Counted from the first letter of the stretch, positions 1 through 6,348 are shown. The stretch: 6,348 nucleotides of DNA from Salaquimonas sp. (GCA_024639745.1 JAHEHW010000106.1:1-6348); one strand, 5' to 3'. Numbers and translations are program-made. Notes: generated by a model from the sequence alone, not told the origin.

Positions 1-673
1 CGTCCGATCCGCCATCAAGAGCCAGTCTTGGATCATGATTCCGCACTTCCCGTGCAAGCCCGGAGATCGCATAACTGCGAATGTAAGGCGGATTTGAAAC
101 AATGGCATCAAACCGGCCAGCAATGCCATTGAGACAATCGGCTTCAAACAACACCAAGCGATCATCGACGCCATGCCGTCGCGCATTCTCTTGCGATGTC
201 CGTATCGCGGCGGGGGAGATATCGGTACCCGTTCCACGCATCGACTTACGTTCATCGAGGATGGAAATAATGACGGCGCCGGATCCGACTCCGATCTCGG
301 CGATAGCGGCTGTCGAGGACAACGGCATGTCTTCAAGCACGCGTTCAACCAGCAGTTCTGTTTCCGGCCTCGGATCTAGCACATCCTCATTAATCAGAAT
401 ACTGCGCCCCATGAAGTCTTTTTCCCCAAGGATACGAAAAACCGGGTAGCCTGCCAGTCGGGCCTGAACGGCCAGCGAAAACCGTTGCGCGATATCGGGC
501 AGCACCACGGCAGTTCCGTTCGCAATCAATTCAGCCTGATCATAACCAAGAATATGCGCCAGAATCAGCCGAACCTCTCGCTGAGCTTCGCTAATGCCGG
601 CATTTCTCAGTTCCCGAACCGCTTCGAGACGAAGAGTATCAATCGTAACCATCGCTTCAGACGCCGTGATCAT
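1..673 (-). CDS. prmC: PrmC, release factor glutamine methyltransferase (partial, C-terminus beyond left edge)
   Basis: PrmC (formerly HemK) is a cytoplasmic SAM-dependent enzyme that N5-methylates the glutamine of the GGQ motif in release factors RF1 and RF2. The first 224 codons are visible and open to the window edge; the family is usually about 280-290 residues, so roughly the last fifth is missing. Residues 1-85 form the helical release-factor-binding domain. The PRPETE segment (101-106) and a SAM-binding loop GVGSG (128-132) open the Rossmann-fold domain. The catalytic NPPY motif is at 194-197 and is followed by the family-typical DPRLALDGG (214-222). The SAM loop is slightly unusual, with EIG where DLG is commoner. 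The chosen ATG (673-671) overlaps the prfA stop as ATGA, which points to translational coupling. An in-frame ATG at 652-650 fits the usual N-terminus equally well. Neither has a strong Shine-Dalgarno. The identity is secure; the start is less so. Confidence 0.95.
   Translation of the reverse strand, partial: MITASEAMVTIDTLRLEAVRELRNAGISEAQREVRLILAHILGYDQAELIANGTAVVLPDIAQRFSLAVQARLAGYPVFRILGEKDFMGRSILINEDVLDPRPETELLVERVLEDMPLSSTAAIAEIGVGSGAVIISILDERKSMRGTGTDISPAAIRTSQENARRHGVDDRLVLFEADCLNGIAGRFDAIVSNPPYIRSYAISGLAREVRNHDPRLALDGGSD
670..673 (-). promoter_or_regulatory. ATGA stop-start overlap coupling prfA to prmC
   Basis: On the minus strand, ATG of prmC (673-671) and TGA of prfA (672-670) share bases in the tetranucleotide ATGA. 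Such overlaps commonly allow a terminating ribosome to re-initiate on the next gene. The prmC start lacks a clear ribosome site of its own, which is consistent with coupling. The alternative prmC start at 652 would place the start 18 nt beyond the stop and weaken this reading. Confidence 0.7.
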
Positions 674-1740
674 TCTTCATGTGCGGCAAGTAATTGCGCC
701 TGGTGATCGGCAATAAGCGAATCGATGATCTCATCGAGTCCTTCGCCAAGCATGATACGATCGAGTTTGTAGAGCGTGAGATTAATCCGGTGATCGGTCA
801 CTCTGCCCTGCGGAAAATTGTAAGTCCGGATGCGTTCAGAGCGATCACCGGAGCCAACCATGCCTTTCCGGGAGTCGGCTCGTTCATGATCCGCTTTTTG
901 GCGTTCCATATCAAGCAGTTTGGAGCGCAGGGTCTTCATCGCATTCGCACGGTTTTGATGCTGCGATTTTTCCGATGACGTCACGACGATACCGGTTGGC
1001 AAATGCGTGATTCGGACAGCAGAGTCAGTCGTGTTGACATGCTGCCCCCCTGCCCCGGAAGAGCGCATGGTATCAATTCTCAAATCTTCATTGCGGATAT
1101 TGATATCAATATCTTGCGCTTCCGGCAAAACGGCAACCGTCGCTGCCGAGGTATGTACCCGACCCTGGGCCTCAGTTTCTGGAACCCGCTGCACTCGGTG
1201 GACCCCAGATTCGAACTTTAGCCGCGCGAACACGCCCCGTCCCGTAACCGAGGAAATTATCTCCTTGTATCCGCCGACATCACCCTCACTCATGGAAAGC
1301 ACTTCCACTTTCCAACCTTTTTCGGCTGCATAGCGCTCATACATCCGGAACAAATCCCCCGCAAAAAGCGCGGCCTCGCTGCCTCCGGTACCAGCGCGTA
1401 TTTCCAAGATTGCGCCTTTCTCGTCAGCCGAATCTTTCGGTAGAAGCAGCAGGCGAATCTCTCCGACAAGGCTCTCTATCCGATCCCGGATCTCGGGATA
1501 TTCCGCCTCTACTAGTTCATGCATTTCAGCATCGGTCGAACGATCTTCCAGAATGGCATCAAGGCCCTCCAGAGCTTTGCGGACCTCCCATAACTCGTTG
1601 ATCTTGGTAACTACCGGCTCAAGCCCGGAATATTCAGAAGCCAATGCCACATAGGTTTCCGGATCGGGATTTGCTGCCATCTTATTCTGCAGCAATTCGA
1701 AACGAGCGCTGAGTTGTCTAAGTTTTTCTTCGTCGAGCAT
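670..1740 (-). CDS. prfA: Peptide chain release factor 1 (RF1)
   Basis: RF1 recognises UAA and UAG in the ribosomal A site and triggers hydrolysis of peptidyl-tRNA. The product is 356 residues, close to the usual 356-360. The codon-recognition tripeptide of the RF1 (PxT) type is PET at 187-189, inside [20 protein letters not shown]. This marks it as RF1 rather than RF2, which carries SPF. The catalytic GGQ is at 231-233, followed by [17 protein letters not shown]. Gln233 is the expected target of PrmC, encoded immediately downstream. I chose ATG 1740-1738 because MLDEEKL matches the family N-terminus and GGAA lies 7 nt upstream. A TTG at 1782 would add 14 residues but has no purine-rich ribosome site and lies near the predicted transcription start. 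The gene ends in TGA, which RF1 itself does not read. It is 118 nt downstream of ptsP and overlaps prmC by 4 nt. Confidence 0.97.
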   Translation of the reverse strand: MLDEEKLRQLSARFELLQNKMAANPDPETYVALASEYSGLEPVVTKINELWEVRKALEGLDAILEDRSTDAEMHELVEAEYPEIRDRIESLVGEIRLLLLPKDSADEKGAILEIRAGTGGSEAALFAGDLFRMYERYAAEKGWKVEVLSMSEGDVGGYKEIISSVTGRGVFARLKFESGVHRVQRVPETEAQGRVHTSAATVAVLPEAQDIDINIRNEDLRIDTMRSSGAGGQHVNTTDSAVRITHLPTGIVVTSSEKSQHQNRANAMKTLRSKLLDMERQKADHERADSRKGMVGSGDRSERIRTYNFPQGRVTDHRINLTLYKLDRIMLGEGLDEIIDSLIADHQAQLLAAHEE

Positions 1741-1756
1741 GGTAGGTTTCCGGTTT

Positions 1757-1774
1757 GGCCGCGGGGCCGCGACC
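1757..1774 (-). promoter_or_regulatory. GC-rich hairpin in the prfA leader
   Basis: On the minus strand the arms GGTCGCG and CGCGGCC pair over 7 bp (one G-U pair) around a GCCC loop; the closing G-C of the loop could add an eighth pair. The stem ends 16 nt before the prfA ATG and about 5 nt before the GGAA ribosome site. It has no T-run, so it is not an intrinsic terminator. If the predicted promoter is right, it lies very near the 5' end of the prfA transcript. A role in translation control or mRNA stability is inference. Confidence 0.5.
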
Positions 1775-1787
1775 ACAAGCAATGATA

Positions 1788-1816
1788 TAAATAGGGAGCC
1801 GAAGCGAGAGTGTCAG
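1788..1816 (-). promoter_or_regulatory. Candidate sigma-70 promoter for prfA-prmC
   Basis: A -35-like CTGACA (1816-1811) and a -10-like TATTTA (1793-1788) are separated by exactly 17 nt in the 118-nt ptsP-prfA gap. The -35 box is good and the -10 box weak (3 of 6 consensus bases). Transcription would start near 1781, placing the alternative TTG start at or before the mRNA 5' end and so favouring the ATG at 1740. Found by eye only; transcription from further upstream through ptsP is equally possible. Confidence 0.35.
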
Positions 1817-1858
1817 CCGTTTGCAGCGACCCCGATATACCCACCTTAAGCGACGGGT

Positions 1859-4126
1859 CTAGTAGGGGATGCCATTCGCGGCAGCATAATCGGTCAGAAA
1901 TTCGCGAATCGTCTGACCTCCATAGGGTTTCTGAATCTCCTCCAGGAGACGTTCTTGCAATCTCGCGATATCGGTTTCGAACAGGAGCGCCTTAACCGGC
2001 CCGATGGCAGCACCAGCCATTGAAACCGATCGATAGCCCAACCCGAGCAGCGCCAAGGCCGAAAGCGGCTTGCCGGCAATCTCGCCACAAAGCGTTGGGG
2101 GTTTGCCATGCCTTTCACAACCAACGACTATATGCCTAAGCACTCTGAGGAAACCACGGTTAAGCGGATCGAAGCGCTTTGCAAGTTTGGGGTTGGCGCG
2201 ATCGCTCGCCATGATGAACTGGAACAGATCATTCGAACCAACCGATACAAAATCGACTGAATTCAATAGGTCGTCCATCTGGAAAAGTAGCGATGGGACC
2301 TCGATCATCGCCCCAAGCTGCAAAGAAATCGGCACCCGGTGACCGAAACGCGAGAGAAGCTCCACCTCGCGATTGACGATCTCCCGGACCTGGGTCATCT
2401 CCCGGGTTTCGGTTACCATCGGAACCATCAACCGCAAGTGACGCCCGGAGGCGGCTCGCAAGAGTGCGCGAACTTGCGACCGAATGAGTGCAGGACGGTC
2501 AAGCGCCAGACGCACCGCGCGCCAGCCCAAAGCGGGATTCTCTTCGTGTAAGCTCTTCATGTAGGGGAGAACCTTGTCACCACCGACATCGAGTGTCCGA
2601 AACGTCACGGGCTTATCGCCTGCCGCATCCAGAACCTTGCTGTAAAGCTCCTCCTGCTCCCCCGGTCGCGGAAAGCGCGAGGAAACCATGAATTGAAGTT
2701 CTGTCCGAAACAGGCCTATACCATCCGCGCCCGATTGATGCACATTGGGAAGATCCATCAACAGTCCGGCATTCATAAGCAACTGGATGGATTGGCCGTC
2801 TTTTGAAACCGCCGCTTTATCGGTCAGCTTTTCATAAACTTCACGGCGCTTGGCCCGGAAGCGGACCTTTTCGGCATAAGACGCCTCGACCTCTTCACTG
2901 GGCCGAAGGAAGATTTCACCTTCTTCACCGTCGACAATGATCGCGTTGTTGTTTTCCGCCAAAGAAACGACATTATGCAATTGCCCGACGACCGGAATAC
3001 CGAGAGCTCGCGCCACAATGACAACGTGGCTGGTAGGCGTTCCCTCTTCCAGTACCAGGCCGCGAAGATTGGGACCGTTATAGTCGAGTAATTCTGCCGC
3101 CCCCATATTACGGGCAACGACGACGTAGTCATGGTCCAGCGCATCGGAAAGCGGCCCATGAGGCCGCCCGGCCAACTCCCTAAGCAATCGATAAGCCAGA
3201 TCATCGAAGTCATGAAGGCGCTCGCGCAGGTAAGGATCGGACTGGCGCATCATGCGCGCACGATTATCGCTTTGAACTTTTTCGACCGCCGCCTCTGCCG
3301 TCAGACCGTTCTGGATCTGCTCGTCCATTCGGCGAACCCAACCACGGTCATAAGCGAACATGCGGTAAGCTTCGAGAACTTCCCGATGCTCGCCGTCGGT
3401 CGCGACCTGGCCGCTATCCAGCATGTCATCGATCGAGATACGCAGACTCCGCAGCGCCTTTTGAAGCCGCTGAGATTCAATCTCTGCATCTTCGTTGAAC
3501 AGATTGGTCACCACCACGCGAGGTTCGTGCAAAACGACATGGCCGAGCCCGATTCCGTCTGCCAGCGCTGCACCCTGAAGGCTGAGCGGCCTAGATAAAT
3601 CAAGCCCCGCACCCTGCTTTTCAAGGCCTTCGAGCTCGCCCGACGCGATCATCTCCGCCAGCACCATGGCCGTGGTTTCCAGGGCCTCGACCTCGTCTTC
3701 GCGATATATCCGTTTTGTCTGGTTCTGTACGACGAGCACACCAAGTGCCCTGCCTGATCGGAGAATCGGAACCCCCAGGAAGGAATGATAAATTTCCTCG
3801 CCAGTCTCAGGCAGATAGGCAAATGCGGGATGCGCCTGCGCGTCTTCGAGATTCAGCGTGCGAGCAGTCGCCGCGATCGTTCCAACCAGGCCCTGCCCGA
3901 CACGCAGGGAAGCCTCGTGCACCGATTGCGGATTGAGGCCCTCGGTAGCGAAAAGCTCAAGAACCGCATCTGATCGCAAAACATAGACTGAACATACTTC
4001 AGCCACCATATTCTGCGCGATATGTTTGACAATCTTGTCGAGGCGATCCTGCGCGGACAAATCTTCCGCCATCACCTCTCGTAAGCGCTTCAGCAATGTC
4101 CTTGGACCTGCGGCGCCGTCCATCAT
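1859..4126 (-). CDS. ptsP: PtsP, nitrogen-PTS enzyme I (EI-Ntr) with GAF domain
   Basis: PtsP is the cytoplasmic PEP-protein phosphotransferase that starts the nitrogen PTS phosphorelay (PtsP to NPr/PtsO to PtsN), a regulatory rather than sugar-transporting system. At 755 residues it matches rhizobial PtsP. A GAF domain (about 22-160) comes first, then the NPr-binding and phosphohistidine region (about 183-405) with His367 in TPTSH. The PEP-binding TIM barrel (about 430-725) carries GADGIGLFRTE (466-476), DVGGDK (513-518), MIEVPS (607-612, with the probable metal ligand Glu609), VGSNDLFQF (629-637, with Asp633) and catalytic Cys680 in LCGEIAGKP. All key residues are present. In Sinorhizobium and Caulobacter the GAF domain is reported to let glutamine inhibit the enzyme; the same role is inferred here. 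The first of two consecutive ATGs is chosen because GGAG lies 10 nt upstream. The gene ends in TAG. The 133-nt gap up to lysC shows no convincing promoter or terminator. Partner genes for NPr and PtsN are not in the window. Confidence 0.97.
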   Translation of the reverse strand: MMDGAAGPRTLLKRLREVMAEDLSAQDRLDKIVKHIAQNMVAEVCSVYVLRSDAVLELFATEGLNPQSVHEASLRVGQGLVGTIAATARTLNLEDAQAHPAFAYLPETGEEIYHSFLGVPILRSGRALGVLVVQNQTKRIYREDEVEALETTAMVLAEMIASGELEGLEKQGAGLDLSRPLSLQGAALADGIGLGHVVLHEPRVVVTNLFNEDAEIESQRLQKALRSLRISIDDMLDSGQVATDGEHREVLEAYRMFAYDRGWVRRMDEQIQNGLTAEAAVEKVQSDNRARMMRQSDPYLRERLHDFDDLAYRLLRELAGRPHGPLSDALDHDYVVVARNMGAAELLDYNGPNLRGLVLEEGTPTSHVVIVARALGIPVVGQLHNVVSLAENNNAIIVDGEEGEIFLRPSEEVEASYAEKVRFRAKRREVYEKLTDKAAVSKDGQSIQLLMNAGLLMDLPNVHQSGADGIGLFRTELQFMVSSRFPRPGEQEELYSKVLDAAGDKPVTFRTLDVGGDKVLPYMKSLHEENPALGWRAVRLALDRPALIRSQVRALLRAASGRHLRLMVPMVTETREMTQVREIVNREVELLSRFGHRVPISLQLGAMIEVPSLLFQMDDLLNSVDFVSVGSNDLFQFIMASDRANPKLAKRFDPLNRGFLRVLRHIVVGCERHGKPPTLCGEIAGKPLSALALLGLGYRSVSMAGAAIGPVKALLFETDIARLQERLLEEIQKPYGGQTIREFLTDYAAANGIPY

Positions 4127-4136
4127 GTCAATAATG

Positions 4137-4140
4137 CTCC
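4137..4140 (-). promoter_or_regulatory. ptsP ribosome binding site
   Basis: GGAG on the minus strand lies 10 nt before the first ATG (4126-4124) and 13 nt before the second (4123-4121), which favours the first of the two adjacent methionine codons. Confidence 0.6.
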
Positions 4141-4259
4141 GTTCGGCTCGCGGTCATTGCAGCGGGGCGAGCTGGCCCGTCGTCTCGGGAACTCCAAAAA
4201 CATCGCAAGAAACAGAAACCCACGCAAGCCATGCATCGCGAACAAGACCGACTCTAGCG

Positions 4260-4745
4260 TCAGAATGCTTTATCCAGCCCATAGGTAGCATGCAGCGTAC
4301 GGACCGCAAGTTCCGTATATTCAGACGAAATCAGAAGTGAAAATTTGATCTCGGAGGTTGTGATCGCGCGGATATTGATGCCTCTCTCGGCGAGCGCCCG
4401 GAATGCCGTCGCCGCAACGCCCGCATGACTGCGCATACCCATACCGATGACCGAAACCTTGACCAGACCGCGATCGCTCTGAATCAGCTCATAGCCGATC
4501 TGTTCACGATTCTCCTCGATCACCTTGATAGCTTTATCCAGATCGCCGTCCGGCACCGTGAAGGTCATATCGGTACGGGAACCGTCCTCGGAAACGCTCT
4601 GAACAATCATGTCAACATTGACATTCGCCTCGGCGAGCGGGCCGAAAATTGCCGCCGAAATCCCAGGGCGATCTGGCACACGCCGCAGCGATATCTGTGA
4701 TTCATCTCGCGCATAGGCGATTCCGGTCACAACTTCCTTTTCCAC
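4260..4745 (-). other. Possible in-frame internal translation of lysC (beta-like regulatory subunit)
   Basis: Codon 258 of lysC is GTG (4745-4743), and GAGGA (4757-4753) lies 7 nt upstream, better than anything before the main lysC start. Initiation there would yield a 161-residue protein holding only the two ACT domains. In Bacillus subtilis and Corynebacterium glutamicum an in-frame internal start makes a regulatory beta subunit of similar size (about 160-170 residues), giving an alpha2beta2 enzyme. The GAGGA also encodes part of the Asp-Glu-Glu-Asp run (253-256), so chance is a real alternative. Confidence 0.3.
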
Positions 4746-5516
4746 GATATCTTCCTCATCACAAATCAGTGTGCCGGGTTGCAATGCTTCCGGATTGGAG
4801 TTGATCGATTCAGGTACATCGAAACTTGATCTTACAAAAGTTCTCACCCCATGGACCATTGCCATTTCGACAGAGCGCACCTGCAGCACCTTGGCGCCAA
4901 GTGATGCCATCTCCAACATTTCTTCGAAAGAGATGCGTTCGAGACGCCGCGCCTTGGGCTCGATCCTCGGATCGGTTGTATATACCCCATCAACGTCGGT
5001 GTAGATATCGCAACGGTCTGCATTAAGGGCGGCTGCAAGTGCAACGGCCGTCGTATCGGATCCACCACGCCCCAGGGTGGCAATCCTGTTATCCGGACCG
5101 ATCCCCTGAAAACCGGCTATTACGGCAACCTGACCCAAGCAAAATCGGTGGATCAACTCATCGCCGTCAATCGATTCGATACGTGCCGCCCCATGAGCGC
5201 TGTCAGTCCTGATCGGAATTTGCCATCCGAGCCAAGAGCGCGCTTCCACGCCCATAGCCTGCAGGGTAATCGCGAGTAACCCGGCCGTCACCTGTTCGCC
5301 TGATGCCACGATCGAATCGTATTCCCGAGCATCGTGAATGGGCGAGGCTTCCCGGGCCCAAGCCACCAATTCATTAGTCTTGCCCGCCATTGCCGATACG
5401 ACAACAGCAACTTCATTTCCCGCATCGACTTCGCGTTTGACATGTCGCGCCACGTTGCGGATGCGATCGATGTCGGCAACAGAAGTACCGCCGAATTTCA
5501 GTACGAGAAGCGCCAT
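4260..5516 (-). CDS. lysC: Aspartokinase (aspartate kinase)
   Basis: Aspartokinase phosphorylates L-aspartate with ATP to L-4-aspartyl phosphate, the first step to lysine, diaminopimelate, threonine and methionine. It acts in the cytoplasm. The 418-residue length fits the monofunctional type of Bacillus, Corynebacterium and rhizobia. The catalytic domain (1 to about 255) has KFGGTSV (7-13), VVSAMAGKTNEL (39-50), SGEQV (72-76) and the nucleotide-binding region LGRGGSDTTA (148-157) with YTDVDGVYTTDPR (172-184). Two ACT domains follow (about 265-342 and 348-416). They carry the effector-site features VQSVSEDG (305-312), RTDMTFT (314-320) and GMRSHAGVAA (360-369), so feedback control by lysine and/or threonine is expected. 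MALLVLKFGG is the family-typical N-terminus, which supports this ATG although no clear Shine-Dalgarno precedes it. The gene diverges from ubiG across 220 nt and is followed by ptsP. A strong internal ribosome site near codon 258 is noted separately. Confidence 0.97.
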   Translation of the reverse strand: MALLVLKFGGTSVADIDRIRNVARHVKREVDAGNEVAVVVSAMAGKTNELVAWAREASPIHDAREYDSIVASGEQVTAGLLAITLQAMGVEARSWLGWQIPIRTDSAHGAARIESIDGDELIHRFCLGQVAVIAGFQGIGPDNRIATLGRGGSDTTAVALAAALNADRCDIYTDVDGVYTTDPRIEPKARRLERISFEEMLEMASLGAKVLQVRSVEMAMVHGVRTFVRSSFDVPESINSNPEALQPGTLICDEEDIVEKEVVTGIAYARDESQISLRRVPDRPGISAAIFGPLAEANVNVDMIVQSVSEDGSRTDMTFTVPDGDLDKAIKVIEENREQIGYELIQSDRGLVKVSVIGMGMRSHAGVAATAFRALAERGINIRAITTSEIKFSLLISSEYTELAVRTLHATYGLDKAF

Positions 5517-5539
5517 GGCAGTTATCGTTTCAGGAAATC

Positions 5540-5558
5540 GCGCTGGACACTGCCGCGC
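5540..5558 (-). other. Imperfect hairpin in lysC leader, proximal
   Basis: On the minus strand GCGCGG pairs with CC-A-GCGC around a CAGTGT loop: six pairs with one bulged A. It ends 23 nt before the lysC ATG. There is no T-run, so it is not an intrinsic terminator. Any regulatory role is unproven. Confidence 0.25.
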
Positions 5559-5567
5559 CTGACGGAT

Positions 5568-5590
5568 GGATGCAGAATTGGCAGCATTCC
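5568..5590 (-). other. Imperfect hairpin in lysC leader, distal
   Basis: On the minus strand GGA-A-TGC pairs with GCATCC (six pairs, one bulged A) around a 10-nt loop. With the hairpin at 5540-5558 it would make the predicted leader mostly structured. It matches no riboswitch class I recognise; in particular I see no lysine-riboswitch architecture. Confidence 0.2.
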
Positions 5591-5611
5591 GCGGTTCATG
5601 TTTCGCCGGGA

Positions 5612-5640
5612 GCTTTACTGAATAAAGGACCTGCTGGCAA
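5612..5640 (-). promoter_or_regulatory. Candidate promoter for lysC
   Basis: TTGCCA (5640-5635, 5 of 6 to the -35 consensus) and TAAAGC (5617-5612, 3 of 6 to the -10) are 17 nt apart. Transcription would begin near 5605, giving a leader of about 89 nt. The -10 box lies in a small inverted repeat, CTTTA-5 nt-TAAAG (5613-5627). Found by eye, so tentative. Confidence 0.3.
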
Positions 5641-5675
5641 GAAGAGCGCTACTCGATTACAGGTATGAATGCTTA

Positions 5676-5704
5676 TTGACGATGCGAGGTTTTCAACCAA
5701 GTTA
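5676..5704 (+). promoter_or_regulatory. Candidate promoter for ubiG
   Basis: TTGACG (5676-5681) is a near-consensus -35 box. The matching -10, 17-18 nt downstream, is poor (AAGTTA or AGTTAA around 5699-5705). If used, the leader would be only about 25 nt and just include the ribosome site at 5722. Tentative. Confidence 0.25.
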
Positions 5705-5721
5705 AAGAGGATTCCGAACCA

Positions 5722-5726
5722 AAGGA
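5722..5726 (+). promoter_or_regulatory. ubiG ribosome binding site
   Basis: AAGGA lies 10 nt before ATG 5737 and supports that start. Confidence 0.6.
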
Positions 5727-5736
5727 AATTCAGGCC

Positions 5737-6348
5737 ATGGCAGCACAATCGAGAAGCGCGAGATCGACCATAGACGATGGTGAAATCGAGAGATTTTCCG
5801 CGTTGGCCGCAGAATGGTGGAACCCGAAGGGCAAATTTCGGCCACTCCACAAATTCAACCCCGTTAGGCTGAAATACATCCGCGAGAAAGTCATCGGTCA
5901 TTTCCACCTCGATGAAAGTGCGCCGAAGCCATTCACTGGGTTACGTTTCCTCGATATCGGTTGCGGCGGCGGGCTTTTGAGCGAGCCAATGGCAAGGTTG
6001 GGCGCCGATGTCGTTGGCGCTGATGCAGCTAAAACCAACATTGAAGTGGCAAAGCTGCACGCTGAGCAAAGCGGCCTTTCGATTGATTACCGGGCTGATA
6101 ATGCCGAAAGACTTGCTGAAAACGACGAAAAATTTGACGTCATTCTGAACATGGAAGTGGTCGAGCACGTCGCTAATGTGGATTTCTTCATGTCTCGCTG
6201 CGCAACCATGGTCAAACCCGGTGGGCTCATGTTCGTCGCGACGATAAACCGGACCTTCAAGGCCAAGGCGCTTGCTATCTTCATGGCTGAGAATGTCCTG
6301 CGATGGCTTCCCAAAGGAACCCATCAGTTCGAAAAGCTGGTCAAGCCA
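5737..6348 (+). CDS. ubiG: UbiG, ubiquinone biosynthesis O-methyltransferase (partial, C-terminus beyond right edge)
   Basis: UbiG uses SAM for both O-methylation steps of ubiquinone synthesis: on the 2-polyprenyl-hydroxyphenol type intermediate and on demethylubiquinol. The first 204 codons are visible without a stop; the family is about 240-255 residues. N-terminal hallmarks are [19 protein letters not shown] (24-42) and RLKYI (44-48). The SAM-binding loop is [19 protein letters not shown] (72-90), with acidic Asp96 ending the next strand. EVVEHV (140-145) and the post-motif LVKPGG-like stretch VKPGG (159-163) follow. The segment 169-204, starting TINRTFKAK and reaching [14 protein letters not shown], corresponds to the insertion that binds acidic phospholipid membranes in E. 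coli UbiG. The enzyme is therefore expected to be soluble but membrane-associated. The start is supported by AAGGA 10 nt upstream. It is transcribed divergently from lysC. Confidence 0.96.
   Translation, partial: MAAQSRSARSTIDDGEIERFSALAAEWWNPKGKFRPLHKFNPVRLKYIREKVIGHFHLDESAPKPFTGLRFLDIGCGGGLLSEPMARLGADVVGADAAKTNIEVAKLHAEQSGLSIDYRADNAERLAENDEKFDVILNMEVVEHVANVDFFMSRCATMVKPGGLMFVATINRTFKAKALAIFMAENVLRWLPKGTHQFEKLVKP

Noticed and set aside
1741..1782. TTG start extending RF1 by 14 residues
   Set aside because: No ribosome site precedes it, the extension (rich in Arg, Pro and Ala) is not typical of RF1, and it overlaps the hairpin and lies at the predicted transcription start. The ATG at 1740 gives the normal family length.
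1828..1859. Inverted repeat GACCC...GGGTC after the ptsP stop as a terminator
   Set aside because: The arms are only 5 bp with a 22-nt loop and no T-run follows, so it does not fit an intrinsic terminator.
3131..3598. A 155-codon open frame on the plus strand within ptsP
   Set aside because: It lies antisense to the conserved PtsP coding sequence with all catalytic motifs, has no recognisable domain or ribosome site, and such shadows are common in GC-rich DNA.
4127..4259. Sigma-54 promoter or terminator in the lysC-ptsP gap
   Set aside because: A nitrogen-PTS gene made this worth checking. The nearest match (TGGG...TTGC on the minus strand) has its GG and GC 14 nt apart instead of the required 12. 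The T-run in the gap follows no real stem, and GGGC/GCCC is only 4 bp.
5517..5736. Lysine or SAM riboswitch upstream of lysC
   Set aside because: The predicted leader of about 90 nt is too short for a lysine riboswitch, and I see no recognisable SAM-II-like core or expression-platform terminator.
5596..5907. A 103-codon minus-strand frame spanning the lysC-ubiG gap and the start of ubiG
   Set aside because: Most of it is antisense to the well-supported ubiG N-terminus and its product resembles nothing recognisable. It would also displace the divergent promoter region.
5941..6324. A 127-codon minus-strand frame inside ubiG
   Set aside because: It is fully antisense to the SAM-binding core of ubiG and shows no protein-family features.
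1..6348. A novel defence, mobile or biosynthetic system
   Set aside because: All coding space is filled by five conserved housekeeping genes in a coherent order. There are no transposase, integrase, toxin-antitoxin, CRISPR or unknown genes, and no obvious shift in base or codon use.

Overview
This window is an ordinary chromosomal housekeeping segment of an alphaproteobacterium, most likely of the Rhizobiales (Hyphomicrobiales). The evidence is the gene set and order (ubiG diverging from lysC-ptsP-prfA-prmC), the GAF-containing nitrogen-PTS enzyme I of 755 residues, the single aspartokinase with two ACT domains, and moderately GC-rich coding DNA. The link between this gene order and the Rhizobiales is recalled knowledge, not something tested here. 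I see no mobile element, phage gene, CRISPR array, tRNA, rRNA or foreign-looking island.

Layout. Four genes run leftward (minus strand). lysC (4260-5516) is followed after a 133-nt gap by ptsP (1859-4126). After a 118-nt gap comes prfA (670-1740), whose stop codon overlaps the start of prmC by four bases (ATGA). prmC runs off the left edge. On the plus strand ubiG starts at 5737 and runs off the right edge. The 220-nt lysC-ubiG gap (5517-5736) is the divergent control region. No stretch longer than 300 bases lacks a gene.

How the genes relate. prfA and prmC are a functional pair: PrmC methylates the GGQ glutamine of the release factor made by its upstream neighbour. ptsP encodes the first phosphotransferase of the regulatory nitrogen PTS, which in related bacteria senses glutamine through its GAF domain. 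lysC opens the aspartate-family amino acid pathway (lysine, threonine, methionine, diaminopimelate). ubiG makes ubiquinone. The shared neighbourhood looks like conserved gene order rather than one pathway.

The prompt suggested an exciting undescribed system. I did not find one. The points worth a second look are small regulatory ones: a possible internal start in lysC that would make a separate regulatory subunit, a GC-rich hairpin just ahead of prfA, an open readthrough frame joining the UAG stop of ptsP to the start of the gene for the UAG-reading release factor, and a lysC leader with no clear ribosome site. All are inferences from reading the sequence by eye.
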